Shown here: positions 27,085 through 35,667 of the stretch, piece by piece | Numbering within the stretch: position 1 is the first letter of the stretch | Layout: every line of letters starts with the position of its first letter | Source: Kitasatospora indigofera | GTDB taxonomy: Bacteria; Actinomycetota; Actinomycetes; Streptomycetales; Streptomycetaceae | NCBI RefSeq assembly: GCF_014655955.1 | Contig: NZ_BNBO01000018.1 | Coordinates: 1 to 64,000 of the forward strand | Direction of reading: 5' to 3' | Length of the DNA stretch: 64,000 nt | Translations under genes and position numbers: made by a program | Notes under the pieces: model-generated | What the model was told of the DNA's origin: nothing | Database searches by the model: none | Seen by the model: only the letters and a program-made list of their open reading frames with translations

Positions 27085-28479
27085 TCAGGGCAGCAGGTAC
27101 TGCGCGTTGAGCACCGCGCCCTTGGCGGGCTGGTTCTCGTCGTAGCCGCGCGGGTCGCACTGGAGACCGCCGACGATGCAGTGGTTCACCATCGCGGCGA
27201 GCGTGGGAGCCTCCCAGGCGTTGAAGAAGTCGTAGTGGAAGGAGAAACCCCGTCCGCTCGACAGGTGGAGCTGCGACATGTTCGCGGTGTTGACCGGGAA
27301 GGCCACCTTGAACTCGATCATCGGCAGCGCCACCGGGTGGGTGGCCGGGCAGACCCCGCCGACCGGGTAGGCCATGTGGCTCTTGTGGTCGGGGGTGTCC
27401 AGGTAGAGCCCGTTCCAGCAGCTGGGCGCCTGGTAACGGATGCCGACCTGGCCGCCGCCGGGGCAGTCGACCGGCAGGTCGCTGGTGTGGTAGCTGGTGC
27501 CGCACTCCCAGCCCGCGACGTAACCGGGGTCGGTCGCGAACTGGGTGGCGGTGGCCGACGGGCTGCCGACCACGAACCGCAGGCCCGGCGGGAACGGCCG
27601 GACGCTGGTGTAGTCGTTCACCGAGCTCTTGTAGTAGATGGTCTGCAGGCCGACCGGGTTGACCAGGGTCGACCCGTCGTACATGGAGGGCATCCAGTAC
27701 CCGGAGCGGTCGGCCGGGGCCAGGCAGCTGCTGGCGCTGGTGTTGAGCGAGGCCAGCGAGGAGGCGGCGTTGGTGTTGGTGGCCCCCATGAACGTGTGCA
27801 TGTGGGAGGCACCGGCCTGGCCGGGGAAGACGATCGGGTCGTCCGGCAGGTTGTGGGACGCCGTGCAGTTCGCCTGGAACTCGTGGAAGTACGCGTGCGG
27901 CGGGTTGGCGGTCGACGGGGTGACCCCGGTGACCTGCGGGTTGGCCGGCACGTAGCCGTTGGTCGGGACGGTCACCTGGCCGTACACCTTGAACTCCAGC
28001 AGCGAGTACCCGTACTGGGTGCCGCGGGCGGTGGCGTAGAGCCGGATGTAGCGGCCGCTGCCGGTGACGGCGAGGTTCTGCACCCCGCCGGTGGCGTTGG
28101 CGGTGGAGTAGACCGTCGTCCAGTTGCTGGCGTCCGGGGACACCTGGAGCTGGAAGGCCTTGGCGTAGGCCGCCTCCCAGTCCAGCTCGACCTTGCTGAC
28201 GGCGGCGGTGCCGCCGAGGTCGATCTGGATCCAGGACGGATCGGTCCAGGTGCTCGCCCAGCGGGTGTTGAGGTCGTTGTCGACCACCGCACCGGCCGGG
28301 AAGTTCAGGCTCTCGATGGACGAGGCCGTCACCGGGCGCGCCGTCGAGATCAGCGGGTCGCCGGCCGCGGCGGCCTGCTGGGCCGTGCCGGAGAGACCGG
28401 TCAGGGCGAGGACGGCGGCGAAGGCCACCGCCAGGGACGTGCGGCGCGGTCGGCCGCGGGACAGGAAGCGGGGTCGCAT
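27085..28479 (-). CDS. Secreted CBM32 - DUF1996 protein
   Basis: 464 residues with an N-terminal secretion signal (Arg-rich start, then LAVAFAAVLALTGLSG, cleaved near AAAAG). Residues 45-170 form an F5/8 type C (CBM32-like) sugar-binding domain (VDNDLNTRWAS, WIQIDLGG, GRYIRLYATARGTQYGYSLLEF). The rest matches DUF1996 secreted proteins: HEFQANCTASHN, ASHMHTFMG, DHKSHMAYPVGGVCPATHP, HYDFFNAWE. Its many His and Asp residues might bind metal, but no activity is established. GGAGGT precedes the start. It lies downstream of the giant GH16 enzyme, whose CBM32 domains it resembles, so both probably act on the same polysaccharide. Confidence 0.
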   Translation of the reverse strand: MRPRFLSRGRPRRTSLAVAFAAVLALTGLSGTAQQAAAAGDPLISTARPVTASSIESLNFPAGAVVDNDLNTRWASTWTDPSWIQIDLGGTAAVSKVELDWEAAYAKAFQLQVSPDASNWTTVYSTANATGGVQNLAVTGSGRYIRLYATARGTQYGYSLLEFKVYGQVTVPTNGYVPANPQVTGVTPSTANPPHAYFHEFQANCTASHNLPDDPIVFPGQAGASHMHTFMGATNTNAASSLASLNTSASSCLAPADRSGYWMPSMYDGSTLVNPVGLQTIYYKSSVNDYTSVRPFPPGLRFVVGSPSATATQFATDPGYVAGWECGTSYHTSDLPVDCPGGGQVGIRYQAPSCWNGLYLDTPDHKSHMAYPVGGVCPATHPVALPMIEFKVAFPVNTANMSQLHLSSGRGFSFHYDFFNAWEAPTLAAMVNHCIVGGLQCDPRGYDENQPAKGAVLNAQYLLP

Positions 28480-28511
28480 CGGACCTCCAGGTCGAACGGA
28501 TGGGGGTGGGG

Positions 28512-28554
28512 CCCTCGGGACCGGGAGGAGTGGGGTTCGCCCCGGTCCCGAGGG
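28512..28554 (-). terminator. Hairpin terminator after the giant glucanase gene
   Basis: Perfect 14-bp arms (28512-28525 and 28541-28554) flank a 15-nt loop. It lies between the glucanase stop (28588) and the DUF1996 start (28479), so the two genes are probably separate or only partly coupled. Confidence 0.
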
Positions 28555-28587
28555 GGTCTGGATCAGGCGTGCGCCAGGCTGTGGGGC

Positions 28588-31500
28588 CTAGGCGTAGACG
28601 CCGAACTCGTAGAGCGAGTCGCCGTAGGCGGTGCCCCGCTGCGTGATGTTGATCCGGACGTACCGTCCGCTGCCGGTGACGTCGAAGTCGTCGATGCCGC
28701 CGGTTCCGGTGGTGGTGGACCAGACGGTCGCCCAGTTGGTGCCGTCGTTGGAGGTCTGGATCTGGTAGGCCTTCCCGTAGGCGCCCTCCCAGCCCAGCTG
28801 GACGTGCTTGAAGGTGGTCACAGCGCCGAGGTCGACCCGGACCCACTGCGGGTCGGCCCACTCGCTGGCCCAGCGCGTGCCCCAGTTGCCGTCGGTGGCG
28901 TTGGACGCCGGGTACGGCGCGCCGTTGCCGACCGCCTGGAAGCTGGAGGCGGTGGTCGGCTTGTTCAGCGCCACGTTCGTCCCGTTGACCGTCGGGGCCA
29001 CCACGCGGAAGGACTTGGTCTCGATGCCCACGTTGCCGTGGCCGTCGTAGGCGTAGACGTAGACCTTGTACACGCCCAGGTTCTTCGGGGCGGTCGCGGT
29101 GAACCGGCCGTCGGCGGTCTGGACGAACTTGACCTGGTCGAACCCGGTGCCGCCGCCCGCGTACTTGGCGCAGTAGAGCAGCTGGTAGCGGATCAGGTCG
29201 CCGTCGGGGTCGGTGGTGGTGGTGCTGATGTTGAACGTGCCGCCGGCCGGGACGGTCGCGGTGTTGCTCAGCGTCATGTCGGAGATCACCGGGGGCGTGT
29301 TGGTGCCCACGTTGCCGTTGTAGTCCTTGGCCACCGAGTAGAAGCTGAGGCGCTTCCAGCCGGCGGGCACGGTGTTGTACCAGACGCCGCCGAAGTCGTT
29401 CTCGGTGCCGTAGTGGAAGACCGTGGCGCCGAGTGCGACGCCCTGGTGGCCGGTGATGCAGGCCCAGTTGGACAGGTAGGCGTCACGCTTCTTGATGTCC
29501 GAGGGCTCGGTGGGCACGCCGTTGGCGTCGTTCGGGACCTCCCACTCGCCGTCCTCGCCGGACTCGGTGATGATGTACGGCTTGGTGTAGCCGCCGGCGA
29601 TCCAGTCGGCCTTGACGTTGCAGACCGAGCCGTAGGAGTTGACGGCCAGCAGGTCCAGGCTGGGCGTGTAGTCCTTGTAGTACTTCCAGGCCGCGGTGTA
29701 CGCGTCGGTGGAGGTCACCGGGTGGTTGGTGTCGATGGCGTGGATCGCCTGGGTGACCCGCTCCACGTACTTGGCGTACGCGACCCGCTGCTGCTCGACC
29801 GTGGTGCCGTTGTAGGTGTGGTCCTGGGTGGTGAGGATGACCTCGTTGCCGACGTCCCACATCAGCACGCCGGGGTGGTTCTTGTAGGTGGTCACCCACT
29901 GCTTGATCTGGTCGAGCGTGCTGTCCATGTACGCGGTGTCGTTGACGTAGTCCGCGCCCTGGTTCAGCCAGAACCCGTTGACGACCTTGATCCCGTGCGC
30001 GGCGGCGGTGTCCAGCAGCGGCTTGCTGCCGGCGTCGGTGCCCCAGGTGCGCAGGGTGTTGACGCCCATCGCCTTGAGCTCGCGGACGTGCGCGTCGATG
30101 GTGGTGTTGGCCGGGCCCCAGGTGATGCCCTTGACCTGGTACGGCGCGCCGTTCACGGTGAGCGCCCAGTTGCCCTGGCCGCCGGTCACCTTGACGGTGG
30201 ACCCGCCGGTGGGGACGGCCGGGTCGGTCAGCGCCGCCGGGGCGTTGCCGGTGGTGGTGGAGACCGTCACCTTGTCGATGCTCAGCACGCCGCCGGACGT
30301 GGTGTTCGCGGTCGGCGAGGTGCAGTTGCAGTTCCCGTTCGGGAACCCGCCGCCGATGCCGAGGTTGAACACCAGGTAGAAGCCGTGGTGCACGGCCGCG
30401 TCCCAGGTGGCGACGCCGACCTGGGACTCGCTGACCTGCCAGACCTGACGGCCGTCGAGGTACCAGCGGATCTGCTCGTCCGAGGTGGTGCGGTCCAGGA
30501 TCTGCGAGTACGTGTGGTAGTCGCTCTGGCAGCCGGTGCAGCTGGCCAGCCCGCTGGTCATGCCGTTGTACTCGTTGCAGTTGCCGCCGGGGGCGGTGCC
30601 GCAGTGCAGGGTGGTGGAGAGCTGGCTGCGGCCGTTGACGTTCTCCAGGATGTCCGACTCGCCGGCGCCCGGCCAGACGGTGAAGTTGCCGCGGTTGCCG
30701 GCGCCCATCGCGCGGAACGAGGGCCAGTAGCCGGTGCCGTCGGCGACGTTCGGCTGCTTGACGGTCGCGGAGATCTGGAGCTGGCCGCCGGCCGGGGCGG
30801 CGAAGTCGGAGCGCTGGCTCTCGACCCGGCCCGACGTCCAGGCGTCGCCGTTCTTCAGCGCGGTGAGGTTGAGCGCGCCGTTGCCGTTGAGCGAGACGTT
30901 GGCGGGCGCGTTGGTGTTCGTCTGCACCTCGCTGGTGCCCCAGTTGGCCGGACCGCCCGGGTAGGAGGTGCCGGTCTGGGTGATCCAGTTCGCGGCGGAC
31001 GGCGCGGCGCCGGCGTTGCCCGTGAAGTCCTCGTTGAACACGGTGGTCCAGTTGCCCGGCGGCGGGGTCACCGGCGGGGTGGTGGGCGGCGTGGTCGGCG
31101 GGGTGGTGGGGGGCGTGGTCGGGTCACCGCCGGTGCGGACCTGCAGCTCCCAGAGCGAGTAGCCGTAGCCGGTGGCGCGGACGGTGCCGTTCATCCGCAC
31201 GTAGCGGGCGGTGCCGGAGACCGCGAGGGTCTCGGTGCCGCCGGCGCCGGTGGTGGTGGAGTACGCGGTGGTCCAGTTCGTCCCGTCGGTGGAGAGCTGG
31301 ATCTGGTACGCCTTGCCGTACGCGGACTCCCAGTTCAGCACGACCTGGCAGACCGGCTGGGCCGAGCCGAGGTCGACCTGGATCCACTGCGGGTCGGTGT
31401 TGGCGCTCGACCAGCGGGTGCCGGTGTTGCCGTCCACCGCGTTGGCGGCCGTGGTGCCGTAGTTCTCCTCGCTGGACGCGGTGGCGGGCCGGCCCTGGGC

Positions 31501-32055
31501 GGCGTTCGTGGTGCCGCAGCCGGTGCCGGCCGCGCTGCCGAAGACCTGGAACTCCCAGAGCGAGTAGCCGTAGCCGGTGGCGCGGACGGTGCCGTTCATC
31601 CGCACGTAGCGGGCGGTGCCGGAGACCGCGAGGGTCTCGGTGCCGCCGGCGCCGGTGGTGGTGGAGTACGCGGTGGTCCAGTTCGTCCCGTCGGTGGAGA
31701 GCTGGATCTGGTACGCCTTGCCGTACGCGGACTCCCAGTTCAGCACGACCTGGCCGATCGCGGCCGGGCTGCCGAGGTCGACCTGGATCCACTGCGGGTC
31801 GGTGTTGGCGCTCGACCAGCGGGTGCCGGTGTTGCCGTCGACGGCGTTGCCGGCGGTGGTGCCGTAGTTCTCCTCCGAGGAGGCCGTGACCGGCTTGCCC
31901 TGGGACAGCAGAACGGGCGCGGCCTGGGCGCGGCTCGTGGGGACGAACAGCATCAGGGCCGCGACCAGGGCTGCCGCGACGGTCGCGGCCACCGCTCGCC
32001 ACCCGGGTGACGAGCGTTCGGGGCCGGCTGCTGTCCGGACGGGTGGTGCGAGCAT
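28588..32055 (-). CDS. Giant secreted beta-glucanase: CBM32-CBM32-GH16-clan A barrel-Ig-like-CBM32
   Basis: About 1155 residues. A signal peptide ends at AQA. Two nearly identical CBM32-like domains (about 45-175 and 180-310) precede a Thr-Pro linker (PTTPPTTPP). The GH16 domain (about 330-600) has GESDILENVNG, giving Glu466, Asp468 and Glu471. A second catalytic domain (about 625-930) has a clan-A TIM-barrel look: MWDVGNE with acid/base Glu738 and YIITESGEDGE with nucleophile candidate Glu831. An Ig-like domain with a DPDGD motif and a third CBM32 close the protein. It likely attacks beta-1,3 or mixed-linked glucan outside the cell. The start at 32055 follows an AGGAG site; an open frame reaches further upstream without coding character. 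A TTGACA-type promoter and a LacI-type box lie upstream. The barrel's GH family is uncertain (GH2-C, GH5 or similar). Confidence 0.
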   Translation of the reverse strand: MLAPPVRTAAGPERSSPGWRAVAATVAAALVAALMLFVPTSRAQAAPVLLSQGKPVTASSEENYGTTAGNAVDGNTGTRWSSANTDPQWIQVDLGSPAAIGQVVLNWESAYGKAYQIQLSTDGTNWTTAYSTTTGAGGTETLAVSGTARYVRMNGTVRATGYGYSLWEFQVFGSAAGTGCGTTNAAQGRPATASSEENYGTTAANAVDGNTGTRWSSANTDPQWIQVDLGSAQPVCQVVLNWESAYGKAYQIQLSTDGTNWTTAYSTTTGAGGTETLAVSGTARYVRMNGTVRATGYGYSLWELQVRTGGDPTTPPTTPPTTPPTTPPVTPPPGNWTTVFNEDFTGNAGAAPSAANWITQTGTSYPGGPANWGTSEVQTNTNAPANVSLNGNGALNLTALKNGDAWTSGRVESQRSDFAAPAGGQLQISATVKQPNVADGTGYWPSFRAMGAGNRGNFTVWPGAGESDILENVNGRSQLSTTLHCGTAPGGNCNEYNGMTSGLASCTGCQSDYHTYSQILDRTTSDEQIRWYLDGRQVWQVSESQVGVATWDAAVHHGFYLVFNLGIGGGFPNGNCNCTSPTANTTSGGVLSIDKVTVSTTTGNAPAALTDPAVPTGGSTVKVTGGQGNWALTVNGAPYQVKGITWGPANTTIDAHVRELKAMGVNTLRTWGTDAGSKPLLDTAAAHGIKVVNGFWLNQGADYVNDTAYMDSTLDQIKQWVTTYKNHPGVLMWDVGNEVILTTQDHTYNGTTVEQQRVAYAKYVERVTQAIHAIDTNHPVTSTDAYTAAWKYYKDYTPSLDLLAVNSYGSVCNVKADWIAGGYTKPYIITESGEDGEWEVPNDANGVPTEPSDIKKRDAYLSNWACITGHQGVALGATVFHYGTENDFGGVWYNTVPAGWKRLSFYSVAKDYNGNVGTNTPPVISDMTLSNTATVPAGGTFNISTTTTDPDGDLIRYQLLYCAKYAGGGTGFDQVKFVQTADGRFTATAPKNLGVYKVYVYAYDGHGNVGIETKSFRVVAPTVNGTNVALNKPTTASSFQAVGNGAPYPASNATDGNWGTRWASEWADPQWVRVDLGAVTTFKHVQLGWEGAYGKAYQIQTSNDGTNWATVWSTTTGTGGIDDFDVTGSGRYVRINITQRGTAYGDSLYEFGVYA
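31147..31754. repeat. Duplicated CBM32 coding segment, 203 bp identical
   Basis: Bases 31147-31349 and 31552-31754 are identical and 405 bp apart. They encode the C-terminal half of the first two CBM32 domains. Flanking bases are similar but diverged. This points to a recent duplication or gene conversion within the glucanase gene. Confidence 0.
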
Positions 32056-32165
32056 GGGGGACTCTCCTGACGAGACGGTGGGGGGAGGACCGGAAACACC
32101 GGCCTTCGGCCGCAGCCGGTCCGGGAGGGGTGGTCGGACGACTGGGCCGGGTCGGGCTCCCATCG

Positions 32166-32185
32166 CTGGGAGAGCGCTCTCGCAG
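32166..32185 (-). promoter_or_regulatory. LacI-type operator before the glucanase gene
   Basis: CTGGGAGAGCGCTCTCGCAG is a 20-bp palindrome with one mismatched pair. It begins 8 bp downstream of the -10 element proposed at 32194-32199 and 110 bp upstream of the start codon, so a bound repressor would cover the transcription start. Confidence 0.
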
Positions 32186-32193
32186 TGGTTGAG

Positions 32194-32223
32194 ATAGTTG
32201 CGCTCGTGTTTCCGTCGTGTCAA
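32194..32223 (-). promoter_or_regulatory. Sigma-70-type promoter of the glucanase gene
   Basis: On the minus strand, TTGACA (32223-32218) is followed by an 18-nt spacer and AACTAT (32199-32194). The -35 is a perfect consensus and the -10 fair. The operator follows directly. Confidence 0.
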
Positions 32224-32300
32224 GCCCTCTGCACGTATCGCCGCCGCACCCTGCCGGTTCGACAAAGGCGCAGCGCTGGCGCGGTATTGAGCGCCACCTC

Positions 32301-32354
32301 TTGACTTTGCCTGCTCCAGGGTCCAGGCTCCAGCCCCATGGGAGAGCGCTCTCC
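32301..32354 (+). promoter_or_regulatory. Promoter and LacI-type operator of the solute-binding protein operon
   Basis: GGAGAGCGCTCTCC (32341-32354) is a perfect 14-bp palindrome. A TTGACT element at 32301-32306 with CAGGCT 17 nt later lies just upstream, the same order as at the divergent glucanase promoter. The box ends 118 bp before the start codon. Confidence 0.
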
Positions 32355-32472
32355 GCTCTGCTCCACAGGTGCTCCGACCGGCATCGCTCCCGGAGCGGCG
32401 CGCTCTCCCTGCCAGCCGCTCAGCCCTCCCCCTCACCCGTCAGGCCCAGCGCCGTCCCCGCAAGGAGTCACC

Positions 32473-33771
32473 ATGCCCACCTTCCGTACCGGCCCGAGAA
32501 CCCGGCTCCTCGGCGCGGCAGCCGCGCTCACCGCCCTGCTGGCCGTGACCGGCTGTTCCAGCGGCGGCGGGAGCCAGGCGCAGGACGACCCCAACGAGAA
32601 GATCACCCTGACCGTGAACCTCTTCTCCGACTTCGGGTACGCGGACCTCTACAAGCAGTACGAGCAGCAGCACCCCAACATCACCATCAAGGAGAACCGC
32701 GCCGACATGGGCGCGCACCACCAGAACCTGCAGGCCCACCTGCTGGCCGGCTCCGGCACCGCCGACGTCGAGGCGATCGAGATCGGCCAGGTCGCCGGGT
32801 TCCAGGCGCAGGCGCCCAAGTTCGTCAACTTCCTGGAGAACGGCGTCGACGCCGGCCAGTGGGTGCCCTCCAAGACCGCGCCCGCCTCCAGCGCCGACGG
32901 CAAGGTGCTCTTCGGCCTCGGCACCGACATGGGCGGCATGGCGCTCTGCTACCGCAGCGACCTGTTCAAGGCCGCCGGCCTGCCCACCGACCGGGACCAG
33001 GTCTCCGCACTGCTCTCCGACTGGAAGGCCTACGCCGCCACCGGGAAGAAGTTCCTCGCCGACAGCCCCAACAAGGACGTCCGCTGGTTCGACAGCGGCG
33101 GCAACCTGTTCAGCGCCGTCATCGCGCAGGCCCCGACCGGCTTCTACGACGCCGCCGGCAAGCCGGTGGTGACCGAGAACCCGGCCGTCCGGCAGGCGTT
33201 CGACCTGGTGGCCGGCGCGATCAAGGACGGCGAGTCGGCCGGCATCCAGGCCTTCACCCCCGCCTGGGACACCGGGTTCCAGAAGAGCCAGTTCGCCACC
33301 GTCGCCTGCCCCGCCTGGATGAGCTACGAGTTCAAGGCCAACCCGCCCACCGACGGCGGCACCTGGGACATGGCCCGGATCCCCGGCGGCGGCGGCAACT
33401 GGGGCGGCTCGTACCTCTCGGTGCCCAAGTCCGGCAAGCACACCAAGGCCGCCACCGAGCTGGCCAAGTGGCTCACCGCGCCCGAGCAGGAGGCCAAGCT
33501 CTTCACCGAGAAGGGCTACTTCCCCTCCGACCAGGCGCTCTGGAGCCAGCCCGACATCGCGAACCACACCGACCCGCTGTTCAACAACGCGCCCACCGGC
33601 AAGATCTTCTCCCAGTCCGCGAAGGACCTGAAGCCGCAGCCGCTCGGCGCGCACGGCGCCGAGATCGGCACCGCCCTCGGCAACGCCCTCACCTCGATCG
33701 AGCAGGGCAAGACGGACGCCGACGGGGCCTGGAAGAAGGCCCTCGCGGACGTCGCCAACATCGTCGGCTGA
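32473..33771 (+). CDS. Sugar ABC transporter solute-binding lipoprotein
   Basis: 432 residues of the family 1 sugar-binding proteins. A lipoprotein signal ends at LAVTGC with Cys28. The mature protein starts DDPNEKITLTVNLFSDFGY and contains the family regions IKENRADMG, FGLGTDMGGMALCYRSDLF, VACPAWMSYEF, GGNWGGSYLSVP and EQEAKLFTEKGYFPS. An AAGGAG site precedes the ATG. It begins an operon with two permeases and a GH3 beta-glucosidase. The substrate is probably a beta-glucan oligosaccharide released by the divergent glucanase; it is related to, but distinct from, the cebE-like proteins at 45635 and 50027. Confidence 0.
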   Translation: MPTFRTGPRTRLLGAAAALTALLAVTGCSSGGGSQAQDDPNEKITLTVNLFSDFGYADLYKQYEQQHPNITIKENRADMGAHHQNLQAHLLAGSGTADVEAIEIGQVAGFQAQAPKFVNFLENGVDAGQWVPSKTAPASSADGKVLFGLGTDMGGMALCYRSDLFKAAGLPTDRDQVSALLSDWKAYAATGKKFLADSPNKDVRWFDSGGNLFSAVIAQAPTGFYDAAGKPVVTENPAVRQAFDLVAGAIKDGESAGIQAFTPAWDTGFQKSQFATVACPAWMSYEFKANPPTDGGTWDMARIPGGGGNWGGSYLSVPKSGKHTKAATELAKWLTAPEQEAKLFTEKGYFPSDQALWSQPDIANHTDPLFNNAPTGKIFSQSAKDLKPQPLGAHGAEIGTALGNALTSIEQGKTDADGAWKKALADVANIVG

Positions 33772-33801
33772 CCACCCGCCGCCGCCCCACACCCCGAGAC
33801 C

Positions 33802-33841
33802 CGCGGTACCGGCGTGGATCTGACACCACGCCGGTACCGCG
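33802..33841 (+). terminator. Intercistronic hairpin between binding protein and permeases
   Basis: Perfect 16-bp arms (33802-33817 and 33826-33841) enclose the loop ATCTGACA. It sits 30 bp after the solute-binding protein stop and 24 bp before the permease start. It probably stabilises the upstream message or partly ends transcription, giving more binding protein than permease. Confidence 0.
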
Positions 33842-33865
33842 CCACCCTCCAAGGAGCACACCCAG

Positions 33866-34834
33866 ATGGCTGCGTCCGTCTCCGCCGGCCGGCCCGCCCG
33901 GGCCGCGCGCGCACCCGTGGCGGCCCACCGTCGGCACCGGCTCGACCGCACCCTCTCGCCGTACCTCTACATCGCGCCGTTCTTCCTGGTGTTCGCCGGC
34001 TTCGGGCTCTTCCCGATGCTCTACACCGGGTACGTGTCGATGACCAACTGGCGGGTCGACGTCCCCGGCAGCCAGGGGCAGTGGGTCGGCCTGGAGAACT
34101 ACCGCAAGCTGCTGGACGACCCGTTCTTCCTCAACGCGCTGAAGAACACCGTCGGCATCGGTGTGCTCTCCACCGTCCCGCAGCTGCTGCTCGCGCTCGT
34201 CCTCGCGCACCTGCTGAACTACCGGATGCGCGGACGGACGCTCTTCCGGCTCGGGGTGCTGCTGCCCAACGTCACCTCGGTCGCGGCCGTCACCCTGATC
34301 TTCGTCCAGCTCTTCGGCCGTGACTACGGGCTGATCAACTGGACGCTCGGCCTGTTCGGCGTCGAGCACATCGACTGGCAGGCCGGCACGCTCTCCTCCT
34401 GGACGGCCATCTCCGCCATCGTCACCTGGCGCTGGACGGGCTACAACGCCCTGATCTTCCTGGCCGCGATGCAGGCCGTGCCGTTCGAGCTGTACGAGGC
34501 CGCCGCCATCGACGGGGCGAGCCGCTGGCGGCAGTTCCGCTCGATCACCGTCCCGATGCTGCGCCCGACCATCCTGTTCTCGGTGATCGTCTCCACCATC
34601 GGCGCCCTCCAGCTGTTCGGCGAGCCGATGCTCTTCGGCCAGCAGCAGGACCCGACCACCGGCGGCTCCCAGCACCAGTTCCAGACCCTCGCGCTGTACT
34701 CCTACAACCAGTTCTGGGGCCGCTTCAAGTACGGCTACGGCGCGGCCGTCTCCTGGGCGATGTTCCTGCTGATCGTCGTGATCGTCGGGGCCAACCTGAT
34801 CGCCGCCCGCCGGATGAAGGGGCTGGACGCCTGA
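33866..34834 (+). CDS. Sugar ABC transporter permease, first subunit (MalF type)
   Basis: 322 residues, six predicted membrane helices, starting with a basic cytoplasmic segment. The EAA loop that contacts the ATPase is visible as YEAAAIDGASRWRQFRSITVPMLRPT (about 209-234). Other family regions are YIAPFFLVFAGFGLFPMLYTGY and TWRWTGYNALIFLAAMQAVP. It shares its stop and start bases with the next permease (TGATG), so translation is coupled. The ATP-binding subunit is not in the window; in Streptomyces a shared ATPase (MsiK) usually serves such importers. Confidence 0.
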   Translation: MAASVSAGRPARAARAPVAAHRRHRLDRTLSPYLYIAPFFLVFAGFGLFPMLYTGYVSMTNWRVDVPGSQGQWVGLENYRKLLDDPFFLNALKNTVGIGVLSTVPQLLLALVLAHLLNYRMRGRTLFRLGVLLPNVTSVAAVTLIFVQLFGRDYGLINWTLGLFGVEHIDWQAGTLSSWTAISAIVTWRWTGYNALIFLAAMQAVPFELYEAAAIDGASRWRQFRSITVPMLRPTILFSVIVSTIGALQLFGEPMLFGQQQDPTTGGSQHQFQTLALYSYNQFWGRFKYGYGAAVSWAMFLLIVVIVGANLIAARRMKGLDA

Positions 34835-35667
34835 TGAGCCGCAACCGCCAACTCTCCGCCGGCCGGGGCGTGTACGCCTTCCTCGGCGCCGCCGTGCTGG
34901 TCTCGGTGTTCCCGCTCTACTGGACGCTGGTCGCCGCATCGCGCAACAACACCGACATCCACAGCGTGCCGCCGATCCTGCTGCCGGGCGCCAACCTGCT
35001 GCACAACATCGGCCAGGCGTTCAGCCAGACCGACATGGGGCTGGCCCTGCTGAACTCGCTGATCGTCTCCTCGCTGGTCACCGCGAGCGTGGTGCTCACC
35101 TCGACCTTCGGCGGCTTCGCCTTCGCCAAACTGCCGTTCCGCGGCAGCAGGCCGCTGCTGGCCACCGTGGTGGCGACCATGATGGTGCCGACCCAGCTGG
35201 GCATCATCCCGCTCTACATCATGATGGCCAACTGGTTCCACTGGGCGGACCACCTCCAGGCCCTGATCGTGCCGGCCGCCGCCAACGCCTTCGGCCTGTT
35301 CTTCATGCGCCAGTACCTGGTCACCTCGCTGCCGGACGAACTCCTGGACGCCGGACGGATCGACGGCTGCACAACCCGCGGCCTGGTCCGGCACATCGTG
35401 CTGCCGACCGCCCGCCCGGCGATGAGCGTGCTCGGCATGCTCACCTTCATGGCCACCTGGAACGACTTCTACTGGCCCAAGGTCGTGATGACCCAGCAGA
35501 ACCCCACCATCCAGCTCACCCTCTCCGAACTGGCCAGCGGCTACATCAAGGACTACTCCCTCGTCCTCACCGGCGCACTCGTCGCCAGCCTGCCCGTCAT
35601 CGCGGTCTTCCTGCTGATGGGGCGCCAGATCATCGACGGAATCATGCAGGGAGCGACAAAGGGATGA
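34834..35667 (+). CDS. Sugar ABC transporter permease, second subunit (MalG type)
   Basis: 277 residues, predicted six-helix membrane protein. FPLYWTLVAASRNN near the N-terminus and the EAA-like loop DELLDAGRIDGCTTRGLVRHIVLP (about 167-190) mark the MalG class; the loop reads LDAGRIDG where EAARIDGA is usual. It overlaps the upstream permease by 1 nt and the GH3 gene by 4 nt (ATGA), so all are translationally coupled. It forms the channel with the preceding permease. Confidence 0.
   Translation: MSRNRQLSAGRGVYAFLGAAVLVSVFPLYWTLVAASRNNTDIHSVPPILLPGANLLHNIGQAFSQTDMGLALLNSLIVSSLVTASVVLTSTFGGFAFAKLPFRGSRPLLATVVATMMVPTQLGIIPLYIMMANWFHWADHLQALIVPAAANAFGLFFMRQYLVTSLPDELLDAGRIDGCTTRGLVRHIVLPTARPAMSVLGMLTFMATWNDFYWPKVVMTQQNPTIQLTLSELASGYIKDYSLVLTGALVASLPVIAVFLLMGRQIIDGIMQGATKG

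Noticed and set aside
26629..32010. A plus-strand open frame opposite the secreted glucanase and DUF1996 genes
   Set aside because: Repetitive Gly/Val/Arg translation mirrors the coding repeats of the other strand; no start signal.
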